Shown piece by piece: positions 11,016-22,187 of a stretch of DNA of 64,000 nucleotides (position 1 is its first letter; each line of letters opens with the position of its first letter). Position numbers and translations under genes: made by a program. The notes below the pieces were generated by a model that saw only the letters and a list, made by a program, of their open reading frames with translations, was not told where the DNA came from and searched no databases. The DNA lies in contig OZ024723.1 in the NCBI GenBank assembly GCA_964016875.1, positions 11,871,343 through 11,935,342 of the forward strand, read 5' to 3'. Source of the DNA: Fallopia convolvulus. Taxonomy: Eukaryota > Streptophyta > Magnoliopsida > Caryophyllales > Polygonaceae.

Positions 11016-12540
11016 ATGGCAAGTTCAAACCGAACCGCAACCCGAGCCCAAAAGAAGAAGAGGAATCAGAGGTCCCCATCTCCACCCCGCATGGACAACG
11101 TGATCTTGCGCACTCAAGGACAAGCGGACCGCTACAATGCCATATTAGACAAGGACCACAACACTAGGTGGTTCTCGAGGTCGAGTGCAAAGCAAATGCG
11201 GATCTACGATGATGTCAAGGAGGCCTTCGCTATTCACGGCGTGCCTCACTTATTGAAGAAGGAGAATGTACCACACTTCCCGGCTCTCACATCCGAGTTC
11301 CTAGCCACTCTTGAGACAAGATTCCGGACGAAGACTTCGGAGGGACGAATTCGGTTTAGGCTCGGTAATGTGAACCGTGAGTTTACTTTGGCGGAGTTCA
11401 ATGCTATTCTGGAGCTCCCAAATCCTTCTCGAGATTACATTCTTAAGGATTACAAGGTGACAAGGACGTGGAGCTACATCACCGGGGAGGTAGAGCCCTC
11501 CACTGCGGCATTATCCGGGGCGAGCATCATCAACCCCATTTTTAGGATCATTCTCCGAGTCCTAGCCGCTACATTCTGGCCTAAAAGGGAGTTGAACAGG
11601 CCAACAAGGATAGAAGTTGCATGCCTCCACACCATGCTTTTTGAGGATCCCGCTCCATTGAACTTGGGGTACGAATGGCCATACTATGTTGAGAAGTCGA
11701 TCAAGTCGAAGGAGGTATGGTGCGGAAACCTAGTAAGTCTCTTGGCAACCAATCTTGGAGTTGATCTCACCCTCTACACACTAGCCCACGCTCAGTTGCT
11801 CAACAGGAACTATTGGTTTAGTTCCAGTATTTTTACTCAAACCGAAGGCCGGTACACTACAAAAGTTCTAGGCCGAGATGTTGCACCCAACCTGGATAAG
11901 CTGGAGATTCTTTATGTACCGAATTGGTACGAGGCATGGACGGGGCATGCATTCCCGTTAGAGCCCAAGCCACAAGATGAGTTAAAGCTCCGGCCATGCG
12001 AGTCCCGGTTTGAGAGAGAGGGAGACGAGATGGAAGAAGATGATGAAGATGAGACTGAAGAGGCAGCTACCGAGGGAGGTACAGAGGAGCTCGACATCGA
12101 GGAGGATGACCTCGATAGAGAAATTTTGGGCAACATTATCTTCTACTGATGCTCCTACCGAGGCTCACAGCGTCGGTAACGACCCCCCGCCGCCACCTAC
12201 CGACCCTCATTCTTACGGTCTCATGCCGTACAACCCAGTGCTTTATCAAGACCACTTCCAGCCTCACAATCACTACCAACCACCTCCTCAGCCCGAGTAC
12301 ACAGGATCGAGTATCCCGCCACCATGGGCCGAAGATCTTTCTGCCCAGATGCAACAGCTCAACCTTCAGCAGACACATATTCATCGGAGGATGGATAGAT
12401 GGGAGAGTGTCTATTCTGCTCGCATGGCGATGCAAGATACGAGGCATCAATAGAGAGAGGAGGAGGATGCAGAGCGTTGGAGGACGATGTATGACTTCAT
12501 GGGGAACTTCGAGCATTATTTTCCACCACCTGGGCGTTGA
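11016..12540 (+). pseudogene. Athila ORF1-type protein (frameshift in the tail)
   Basis: Starts MASSNRTATRAQ with a basic N-terminus (KKKRNQRSPSPP). A globular part follows, matching the plant Athila ORF-1 family in layout: FLATLETRFRTK, IRFRLGNVNREFTLAEFNAI, then PIFRIILRVLAATFWPKREL and KSKEVWCGNLVSLLA. From about residue 330 it is acidic (EEDDEDETEEAATEGG). Near 12130-12145 the frame shifts by one. The tail then continues through proline-rich repeats and a helical end (QMQQLNLQQTH, MDRWESVYSARMAMQDTRHQ) with a TAG at 12451, ending at 12538. The minus-strand copy at 48604-50163 keeps the frame across the shift point, so the shift is specific to this copy. Position after gag-PR is where env-like genes of Athila elements sit, but I see no signal peptide or membrane segment. 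Confidence 0.75.
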
Positions 12541-12645
12541 GTCAGTCTGAAAAGTTGTTTTTTTTTTCTGCTTTCAAGATCTTGTAAGTTTTTCTTTTTC
12601 TTTTTCTTTCTTTTGTTTTCTTTTGTTTTCTTCTTCTTATTTTTA

Positions 12646-12680
12646 TTACAGTGGGGACACTGTAATTTTAAGTATGGGGT
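12646..12680 (+). other. Conserved perfect hairpin followed by PPT-like 11-mer
   Basis: TTACAGTG and CACTGTAA flank a four-base loop (GGGA), followed five bases later by AAGTATGGGGT. The same arms occur with loops CCCC at 35936-35955 and TCCC at 48491-48510 (plus-strand reading; both elements lie on the minus strand). The arms are invariant while the loop varies. Confidence 0.75.
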
Positions 12681-14183
12681 GGGAAAGGATAGAAAAGTTA
12701 GTGTTTTGTTTGTTTAGTGTCTTATGTGTTTTAAAGTAGTTCTTTATTTCTTAAAAAAAATTGAAAAATTGAAAATTGCACAAAAAAGAGTTTTTAGAAT
12801 TGATAGATACCCTTTTCTTATGGTTCTATGATAGTAGTTGCTAGCATGATCATATAATTCCTTGCAACTATGTCTTTGAGAGTATAGCTTGATTCTTATT
12901 TTGAAGTTGTTTTTAGGAAGGAATAGCATATGATGAAATTGAGCATGTATACCTTTTAGCATAAGTGATGTAATCCAACAAAATAATTTACCTTGTGAGT
13001 TATTTTTGGCCTTATAGGAAGAACATAAAAAATCCCTCTTCTTTTCTTGTGTGATTTACTCTCTATATGCATATTATCTCTTGGAATTGTGATGGTTATC
13101 TATTACTTGAGACCTATATAAGATTTATAGTTCATTACTTGTGAAGATCATATGATAGAGAACTTTTTCAATAAGCCCTATTAATCCATATCCACCTTAT
13201 GTTATTCCTCTTTTTGAAGCCAATTTGAGCCTGAAGTCTTTTACTTTTAGCTCCACAAAATTGTTCCCTAGCCGAGATAAGCTTGACCCTATCCGGGGAT
13301 TAGGACTTAGATTGGAGAGGTCAGTTTTGTTGAGTGAGATGTTATGATTGGTTTTGAAATTGAGGGATTGCTGGGAATGGTAGATTGGAAGTCTCTTGTT
13401 TTATGTTGTAAAAAGAAAGATCTCTTGGTAAGAAAGGATGCACAAAAGAAATTTATTGTGAAAAAGTTAAGGAAGTATACACGATGAAGCTCGTTAACGA
13501 GGCTGCGCAAGCAAGAGAAAAGAAAAGGGGGAGAAGTTGATAAGAAGAGGAAGAGAAGTAAGATGTGCATTTGTGTTTATTAGACAAATCAGAGATTCTT
13601 TTGAGTTATTTTATGAGACTTTCTAGGATATGATGAGTGAGTGAAGAGGAAGTGCATATTGCAGAGTGAGTTTGGGATGATCTTTTATGAGTGTTTTGTT
13701 TATGTGTGAGTTTTTAGGAGTCTTTGATTCCCGGATATTATTAGCACCACATGACCAAAATATTTCCACGCCTTATTGTTAATACCAAGCCCCATTACAA
13801 CCCGGCCGATGGAAGCTTCTATGAAGTTTTTCATTGAGCCTAAGTCTCTCTTGATGATTTTTTGCTTGTTTTGACAAATCTTAGGTGGAGAGTTTGGTGA
13901 TATAAGTTCCAATTTCTATGAGTTTTTGTATATAAGATGAGTTGAGAGATTGGATTTATAAGCCTAAACACTTGAGAGATGAGTGAAACACGCATTATTC
14001 CTTGTGAGGTTGGATTGTATTTTCTTATGTCTATTTGGTGCATATATATGTGATGACCTTAATAGTCATTTGCTATTTTCTTCTATGTGTTGAAGTTGCT
14101 TTTTAGATGATAGTTATGGCTTGATGAGTATGATTGTTCGGTTTTGATTGTTGTTTAGTGATTGCTTGAGGACAAGCAAGTTT

Positions 14184-14198
14184 AAGTATGGGGTATTT
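14184..14198 (+). promoter_or_regulatory. Polypurine-tract region
   Basis: AAGTATGGGGTATTT directly precedes the 3' LTR, where plus-strand DNA synthesis is primed. The same sequence lies next to the minus-strand LTR ending at 34320. Confidence 0.7.
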
Positions 14199-15673
14199 TG
14201 ATGTTCATGTTTTTGGTATAGTTTTTAGTGTGTTTTCTTAGCTTGTTAGGTTTAGTTTTAGTAGTTTTAGGGTTAGTTTTGTGTGTTTTGGATGAGTTTG
14301 CATATTTTGTGAAAAGTATGGAAGCTACTCCGTTTTGTGTATTCTTGTAGGTTTTAAGCAGGGAAGGAGCGCTTTTTGGAGCTGAATGGAGTGCTATGGT
14401 GGAAGACTGAAGAATATGAGGATAAAGAAGTCGAAGTCAAGATTTTTAGAGTTGAAGTGTTGAAGAAAGCCAAATCCAAGCTCGTTAACGAGGCTGTGAA
14501 GGCTCGTTAACGAGGGTTAGAGGTAGAGTTTTTCGAGAGTTCGATCTTATGTCTACCGACCCTGTGCGGAAATTTATTTCGTGTCGGTAGGGTTTTTAAT
14601 GAGTCTTAGGGTTATTATTTTGTATTTTAGGTGTTGTTATCTTTTTAGGTTTTATTTCTATCTTTTTAAGAGTTAGTTTCTATCTTTTAGGAAAGTTTTT
14701 ATCTTCTAGCCTTTTTTATTAGATAGCTTTATTAGTATAAATACTCTTCTTTTTCTAGCCTGAGGGGGGGTTCGAGTGGTAGATCAGACTTAGGAGAGCC
14801 GAGAGAGAGAAGAAGAGAAGTCGAACCGAGGTGGAACGAGAGTGAAGCCAGGTCGTTAATCGTTATTCTATTCGGTATTCTTGTTGTTTTCGGTTTAATC
14901 TGAGGTCTGTAAGACGATATTTCTTATTAATTTGAAGTAGTTTGTTTTGTTTTCAATGTTTTCTCTTATTGAATTTGTTTGCTTTATAGTTATGAGTAGT
15001 GAGTAGTTTTCCTATCTAGGGTCGGGGTTAAACCCGACATAGTTGTACATAGTTTGATGAGTAAGTTGATGTGTTGAATGCATTTTTATCTATTTTTAGA
15101 TTGCTTGTTGTGTTTATGCCTAGATGAGAATCGAGGTAAATTGAGTTCTTAACTTGTTCGAAAGAGAAAGTTAGTAACTTGAAAGTTGATATTGTTCGAC
15201 AACGAAAGTTTCGAGCTTTGGATCAAAAACAAGTGATTGGGTGAATTAGTTTATGAGAATAAATTGATTTGCTTGCTAATCAGCGAGAGTTGATGAATTT
15301 ATCTATTTAAAGGCATGACCTTTATCTTCTTACGAGTTTATATGCATGGCTATGTTGTGGTACCCTTGTCCTAGATTTTTATTCTTATTTGAATTTCTTC
15401 GGTTATATTCGTTACTGAGTTCGTTGCCTCGGTACCGAACCTATTCTTAGGTCGTTAGTGTGTGTTTTCGTAGTTTATCCAGGTTCGTTAACGACCCTGA
15501 CAAAGTCGTTAACGAGGTTGGTCGTAGGTGTGGTGTGTTGTTTTGTTTTGTTTTATTTTTCTTAGTAGTTTGATAAACAAATAGAAGTGCTTCCCGTGGA
15601 ATGATCCTGACTCCCCTATACTCAGCGGGGTCTTGACTATAAATTTATTTGTTGTCAATCAACCCTCTCAACA
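14199..15673 (+). repeat. 3' LTR of Athila-like copy 1
   Basis: Near-identical to 5394-6884. It differs by about 2 percent, by an 11-base deletion after the G-run, and by a shorter G-run (7 against 12). It repeats both palindrome pairs (14481-14514 and 15484-15516) and the TATA box at 14736. Confidence 0.92.
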
Positions 15674-17009
15674 CACATGGTTATTAGACTCTTCATACAA
15701 ATCAAACAATTGACTTAGTCGAGCAAGTATGGGAACTTGCCTTATTGACGACCCCAGAAACTCAGAAAGGTTATAGTCGAGATTGTATAACCTTGGATGG
15801 AAAAACCTATAATAGGAGATGACACAACATGAGTATAAGTTTTAGAACCGAAATTCATTAGATTTCCGTTATCTTATAATCATGGATTGAGAATTCCTAA
15901 ACGATTTGTTTTACAACTTCATAACTGTATTTTATTAAAATCATATTTTTATGAGAATGAAAGAATAATTGATATTATGATTTTCCTTAAGAATATTTAA
16001 AATAAACTCATATTACTTTCAAAACCTTTTTATGAAAAGTAGATTAATCCTTTATAAAAATCATACTTTAAAATATTTATAATTTCTTATAAAACTATAA
16101 AAATACCTTACAAATCCATATTTATATTAATTTCAATCAGGATCAATTTATTTAAGCTTAAACCGAAATTAAAATGTTAAAAACGAAATTAAAAATAATA
16201 AATATAGGGCTGTATAGAAATTACAACAGAGGAGAGAAAGTGGTCGAACAAGGAAGTTTGGCGGCTCAGTACGGGCGGCTCCGGCGACGGAACGGGATAC
16301 GACCAGCGAAAGTTGGGAGACCGCAATACCGGCTTCCTATTGTTGGCAATGGATACGGCGGAGTCGGAACGCGGCGGTGGTGAGAGGGCCACGAACAGGC
16401 GAAGACGACCAGCCCCGTCCTCTGTTTTCGCTGGGCAGGTCGCGACTTTCAATCGGGATTTTGAATGGCTTAGGTCACGAGAAAATCAATGGGTGGATAA
16501 GGTTTTCGAAGGATTTTTCGTGAGGATTTCGAATATTGGCTTAAATTTTCAGATTGGATTCACGGTTATGGAGATATTTGAGTTTGAACGAGAGAGGCGA
16601 GTTCTAGGTTTTCGGTTGAACATGTGAGAAATTCGAGCAAGTTAGGCTGCTATTTATAGGGCTTCTTGTTCGTGCGGCTTAAGAAACAGAATATATTCAA
16701 CTTCCATGTAGAACTTACCCACAATCGAAGCCTAAAAAGATCCTCAAATCAGATAAAATTGTATCTTAACCCGAAAACGCGTTTAACCGAATATCTTATC
16801 TTTTAGCTTCGATTTAGATAGTATTTTCTCTATATTTCACATAGTTTGTTGAGGGATTTCGTAGATAATATCTAGTAGAGTATCCCGGTTCTTTCGGAAT
16901 CGAATTTGGATAAGAAACGAGATAGAATCGGGCTTTACAAGATAGGATTCTCTTAGAACAAGAAAAACAGGATGGGCTGTATATATTTCGATTAATTACG
17001 CACCCAACA
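15674..17009 (-). repeat. Old LTR, part 2
   Basis: Continues the sequence broken at 5393. A short plus-strand frame at 16174-16627 has no recognisable product. The right limit is set by TGTTGGGTG on the minus strand and is approximate. Confidence 0.45.
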
Positions 17010-17710
17010 TTTAAGGGTAATTACGAAAAGTGCCCAACTTTTTTAATTTCATCCATATCCGCCCCTTTTTCAATTATAATGTTACTTAAATTATGATTAT
17101 TCTTCCCTAGTATATTTCCCAAATTTATTATTTGGATTATATATATTATTAAGTCAATGTTACTTGCTCAAAATATTTATTGCATTATTTTTCTTTATGA
17201 GTTATATTTATTTCATGTTCTTCTTATACAAAAGAGAACAAAATAAACTATAGTTATTTATATAAAATTAGAAAAATAATATTCTTCTTTATTTTTTGAA
17301 AATGAGTAGCATTACAATAGTACCCTCTTATAAACATGACTATTTGGGTAAGGTTTTTAAAATGACATAATAATCATTATAAGTTATTATTTTATTTTTT
17401 ATTTTCCTTTTAAGCAAATAAAACTTTCATTTATTAAAATATAATAAAGGGAAGAAAAATTACAATAATACCCCTCCTAAAAGAGAGGGTTATTACATTA
17501 GTGCCCACTTAAAAAGAGTTTCGTCTTCGAAACTGGGATAAGATACGATATGAAAAAGTATTAAAGCCCCCCAACTTTAAAATTGAGTTATTATATTAAT
17601 ACGCACTTAAAAAGTGTTTTGTCCTCGAAATTAGAAAGACACGAGAAAGGAAAAGTACTAATGTACCCTTCTTTAAAAGAGAGGGTTATTAAAGTTCTTT
17701 TGTGATGCTT
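17010..17710 (-). other. Gypsy pol 3'-tail relics, duplicated
   Basis: On the minus strand two similar blocks, near 17500-17550 and 17590-17640, read a GAGGACGAAACACTTTTTAAG-like sequence (FEDETLFK-type) followed by stop codons and AT-rich sequence. This resembles the end of pol and the spacer before a 3' LTR in plant gypsy elements. The remaining bases are AT-rich with no feature. Confidence 0.4.
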
Positions 17711-20700
17711 CAACTAAGTAGGGTGTGATTCTGACTAAAAGAACAAAGAAGGCAGAAATTTTGCCAATTTTGAGCAAGGCAAATCAAGAGATATGTAAAC
17801 TACTAGATTGCAAGACAATATTTTTGGTGATCCTTGGTGAGGACCAATTTTTGTATGTTTTTTCTTCAGAATTTCTAACACCAATGAAACTACTTAGAAG
17901 CAAAACTAAAGAAAGGAAATTGGCTAATTTTTGTGGAGAAAAGAAGCACACAATATGCATGAACAAGAAAGCAAGTAATTCACCAAATTGTTGTAAACCC
18001 ATTTATCATGAAAATAAGTAATTTTAGCATGCAATAAATATCCAAACTTATCAACAAGGAAAGAAAAACTAGCAAAATCTTATCTATGGAAAGTGGTTTC
18101 AAGAAAACTTGGGCCACAAGTAAAGCAATTATTGTGCAATCAAGCAAGGGGAAGGGGTGGATTACCAACCCAAGGTGAAGGAAACAAATCTCAGTGATTA
18201 GGGTGGTGGCAGAATTCAGTGGTGGTGGAGTATGGGTTCACCGACGGTGGTGTGGTGGTGGCGTAACCAAGGAAGGTGGCGCCTAGGGTTCATGATAGCT
18301 CCGAAGGATCGATCTTGTAAGCTTTCCCGAGATCCAAGCCTAGGAGTGCCGAAACTAGAATCGATGGTGGAGATGGAGCGCTTGTGCGCGAGGAGGAAAC
18401 AAAGAAGATGTGTCGATGGTACAGGCTGATCCAAATCTGGCATGTAGAGGCATGCTAGAGTGCACTGCAATGGCAGCGTTGGAGCGATCCTAGGAGGAGC
18501 GCCGAACAATGGCAAGGACGATCGAAGGCCTCGGTTGGCAACGAAGTCAATGTCACAAGGGTGCCGACGCGAGGAGAAATGTCGAGGCTAAGGTTCGGCT
18601 TGGTGAGTTGTGCCGAGAGTGGCACGCAGTAGCGACGTGGGCTAGGGGGCTTTTATAGAGAAAAGTTCCTTACTAAAAAATAAGAACTAGTCTCGATACA
18701 CAAACCGAGAAATACGTTGATAGCAACCGAGGGGATCGGGTCACGATTCTCCAAGGATCCGGTCTTGTAGACAAGTCGCACAAGCAACGTAAGCAGAAAG
18801 ATGGTGTTTGAGAGATGTGAGATTGGAGAGCAAGAGAGAGAAGAGAGTTTTGAGAGTAAGGGCTAAGGTGAAAGAGTAATCTCTATTCTACACAAAACCA
18901 AAACTAATTCATTAAACAACATAAGGAGCCTTATATAGGCAACTCTTGAAAACTAAACCTGAAGACTAGCATGGGTAAGCATACCTCTTCTACAACATAA
19001 ATAAAACATATAATATAATAAAGTTATGCAACATAAATAATAATAAAAATAGATAAGACACCGATGTGGCTCGGCTAGGCGAAGAGGGTCGCACCGGCAT
19101 GGGCGCACCAAGGGGGTCGCCATGGCCTAGGATGCCTCGGAGTCGTCGGAGCCCGACTTGGGTCAGGATTGGATGCCATCATACATCCAACAATAAATAA
19201 CATAATAATAATGAGAATAATACTAAGTCATGCAAATAAATAAATAAATAATATACATAGGCACCGATAAGGCTCGGCTAGGCCAAGAACGGGCGCACCT
19301 ACAAGCAAGGTGCGCCTATGATGATCTGTCACATATGGTTGCTACTGAGCACATGGTGATGTGTGGCTCAACATGCTGAGTGAACTATAGTTGGGCTCTC
19401 AAAAAATATGAAGTGGTAGCATGGGCAATGGCCTTAGCCCGAGAACGGGTGATAGGACCATCGGAGTGAACACTCATAGCCTCTTCCTCCTCCTGCGGTG
19501 ACATGGCTGAAGGTGTGGTGACATCAAGTTAGGGTTAGGGTTTGGGTGGCTCTTTGTGAAGTTTTTCTTGAAAATTATGATGAATTCTAAGGATAAAAAA
19601 CTTATTATGCTTGTAAAATTGAAAAGCAATTAGAAACTTGACTAAACAAGGAGAACCCGATGCCACTTGATACAAAATTGATTGGATCGAGCGTTTTGCT
19701 TGCATTTTGTTTGCCAGACCCGATCTTGTCAAACTAACCCCCTCTCTTTTACTTGCAAGTTTTTTCGCTTTGATTGGAAAAGATTCTTCTTTGAATGGAT
19801 TTTAGTCACTTCCTTGTATTGCAAGTCAACAAGGTTTGTAGACTAGTTTCTTTTGATGCAAGTAACCAATTTAATGTGTTTGAATCTTTAAATTTCACGT
19901 GAGAATGAAAGAACTAAAATCTGAAATTTTATTGTGTTTTGGCCGAAATTTAGAGATAGAAAATATAGGTTTTGGTTGAAAATTCTTGGAATAAGAAAAC
20001 TAAAGAGTTTCTATTCCAAAGATATAAATTCAACTTAACATAGAAAGTAGCAATTACAAGAGTTTAAAAAGAATAAATGGCCAAAAATTCCATCCCATTC
20101 TTAAGGATATTCTATCGTAAAATAAACTTTTATCTTATCTAATAATAATATAAAAAGCAACTAAGACTTAGGCTCCAAGTAAGGCCCATATTACCTTCCA
20201 AATTTATCCAACCAATTGATAGGATGATATGTTCCTTAATTTAAATACCATAAGCCCACATATTATGGCTCATAACACATGGTCCATATATGTAGAAAAA
20301 CCTATAAATAGAAAATCAAATATGGAAAGCACTATAAATAGTAAATTTCTAAGATAAGTATGCAAATAACTCTTGCATGTGAGCTTTTCCAAGTCAAGCT
20401 TGAACATGATGAATAGAAGTGACCCATCTAGGATCCTTAGGCTCATCCACCATGGCCGGGATACGATCTAGAAGAATCCTTGTACCTTTCCTCAACTTCT
20501 TGGCTCGGTCTCTAGTGATCGATCCATCAAAGGGAATATGAGCCAATCTTCGATGCCTTGTGGAGTCATGGGTGCATGGGCTACATCACACGCTTTCCAC
20601 CACGTACCCGGGCCATTAATCCTAGCAATTAGGAGATTAGAGAGATATAGAGACGAGAAAGAGAGAGGGAGAAAGGTTGATGACGATAGGTATACGACAT

Positions 20701-21583
20701 GCGATGCGGTGCGATTTATATCTATGGGCTCGCTCAATTTATGAAACGTCTTGCTTCACATATCGACATAATTCTTGTGCACCGGATAATTTTTTGTGTG
20801 CATATAGATTTTCCATTCATTATAAATATATTAAAATTTGGAATAAGTTGGATGGCTAGTTTAAGAGAAAAAATTCGTTAAAGATCCCTCAGTTGTAAAA
20901 AAGTCTAGGTTGATTGTTGAACTTTGAAGAAATCATAAATAATAATCTAAATCGAACTAGAGAACCCATGAGTAGGAAATGGAAATCATATTTTCTGAAC
21001 TTTATTGCACTATTTTTATTAAAAAAAAAATTCGAGCTCCGAATTTGTAGAAATATTGCAGAAACCGTGATATAGTGTGGGAAACCGAAGGGTGCAAGGC
21101 CCTGACTTACTTGAATTCTTAAAAACTGGTTTTTGTTCAAAATAAGATGTGTCCATTGGCCTTATAAAGTTTAGAAAGTTAATTTGCTTGGTTAATTAAT
21201 GTGTGAATTTTAGTGGTCGGTTAATAATTATTTGGAAAATTATAAGTAAATTGTAGCAAGTAGGATTTGTGAATCCATGAGGTTTTAGGTGCTAATTACG
21301 TATACATGTTTAGTTGATCTTAGGAAGGTACTTGGAGATTAATTTAGTATTATATTTTATATCTAAAGGCGTCTAAGGTTGTTTGGGATTACTTCTCTTG
21401 GTGCTAGGCTCGTAAGTCCGCCATTCGAGGTAAGTGGTTTACGACTTGTTTGGTTTCTATTCAATTCTTGTTAGATTTCATAGCGTGTTATTAGGATTGG
21501 TTTTGGGAAAATAATCCCTAAAAATTATTTGAAGAATTTATATTGCTTGTGTTTTGTAGTTATTCTTTGTTTGGCTGGATTGG
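17711..21583. other. Degraded repeat DNA, no supported gene
   Basis: No coding sequence can be supported. Repeat-like parts: about 18690-19191, which on the minus strand could be an LTR (TGTTGGATG at the right end, TATATAGG near 18935); and a partial direct repeat with the shared core GGCTCGGCTAGGC at about 19070 and 19270. About 21140-21583 is LTR-like and is the DNA into which the element at 21584 inserted. Short frames at 18216-18515 and 20492-20737 match nothing I know. Confidence 0.45.
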
Positions 21584-22187
21584 TGATGCGACCCTACTCG
21601 TCTTCGGGTCACAAAGGGAGGATCTAGGATCGAAACGCCTAGATCTTCTCCGACAAAAGTAAGCGGATAAGTACGAGTTCAACGTTATGGACTCGCAGGC
21701 CTCTAATGTTCGCGTTGGCGAGGGCGGGGCGAGGCAATGCTCAATGTGACGAGCTAAAAAGGTTTGGGTTGACGTCGGGTTAAGGCTAGGAGGAATATCA
21801 CTCGACTATAACTCTAGCTATTTCATTATGACGTAAGAAATACAATGGGGCGTGGCTCCTATATATAGAGGAGATCCACGAAACACTAGTCTAGCAAGGG
21901 AGAGGCGTCTATGGCTTGGCATGCAAGCGGCCCAACGACTTCTGGCCAAATAAGACAACATACTAATAATAGTAAAAGCTAGAAAGGGAAATGAAAAGGC
22001 TAGCCCATTCTACAAGAATGGAGCACACGCCTAAAAAGGAAATGACAGAAATGAAAATGACAGAAATATAAATAATTATTATAATAAATTCATAAATGAG
22101 ACTATGTCCTAAGCCAAGGGGGTCTCCAAAGTCTAGGTCGTCTCGGAATGGTAGGAGTAGGGTCCGAGCTAGGGCAGGGTCACATCA
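21584..22187 (-). repeat. 3' LTR of short element
   Basis: 604 bases, matching 23532-24115. It carries TATATATAG (about 21870), read as a TATA-like box on either strand. Terminal inverted repeat TGATG/CATCA. Confidence 0.9.

Larger units (their letters stand above)
12541..14198 (+). other. 3' untranslated interior of Athila-like copy 1
   Basis: No coding frame. It holds a pyrimidine-rich tract (12555-12645), the conserved hairpin TTACAGTG-GGGA-CACTGTAA at 12646-12665, an AAGTATGGGGT 11-mer at 12670, one CTCGTTAACGAG palindrome at 13490-13501, and the polypurine tract at its end. The same order recurs in the copies at 34321-36048 and 47067-48603, so it is a conserved non-coding part of the family. 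Confidence 0.7.
5394..15673 (+). mobile_element. Complete non-autonomous Athila-like LTR retrotransposon (copy 1)
   Basis: Two LTRs (5394-6884 and 14199-15673) start TGATGTTCATG and end CTCAACA. Between them lie a tRNA-Asp primer-binding site, a gag-protease frame, an Athila ORF1-type gene and a polypurine tract. There is no trace of reverse transcriptase, RNase H or integrase in the 7.3-kb interior. By eye the LTRs differ at roughly 27 substitutions plus small indels, about 2 percent. The flanks are CAAAG and CACAT, so the 5-bp target duplication has decayed or the ends are slightly off. The tRNA-Asp site, the DLGAS protease motif and the ORF1-type protein together point to the Athila lineage. 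Movement would need polymerase proteins from another element. Confidence 0.9.

Noticed and set aside
11016..12540. Envelope protein in the Athila-like elements
   Set aside because: ORF1 sits where env-like genes occur, but no signal peptide, membrane segment or fusion-type motif is visible.
5394..15673. Insertion of copy 1 into the old LTR with a clean target duplication
   Set aside because: The flanks CAAAG and CACAT do not match well enough; the insertion is clear but no duplication is claimed.
19526..19548. Telomere-like TTAGGGTTAGGGTTTGGG
   Set aside because: Only about three imperfect units; the plant repeat is TTTAGGG. Too short to be an interstitial telomere.
19625..19690. Possible primer-binding site GTATCAAGTGGC on the minus strand
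   Set aside because: No LTR end next to it could be defined and the match to tRNA ends is weak after GTATCA.
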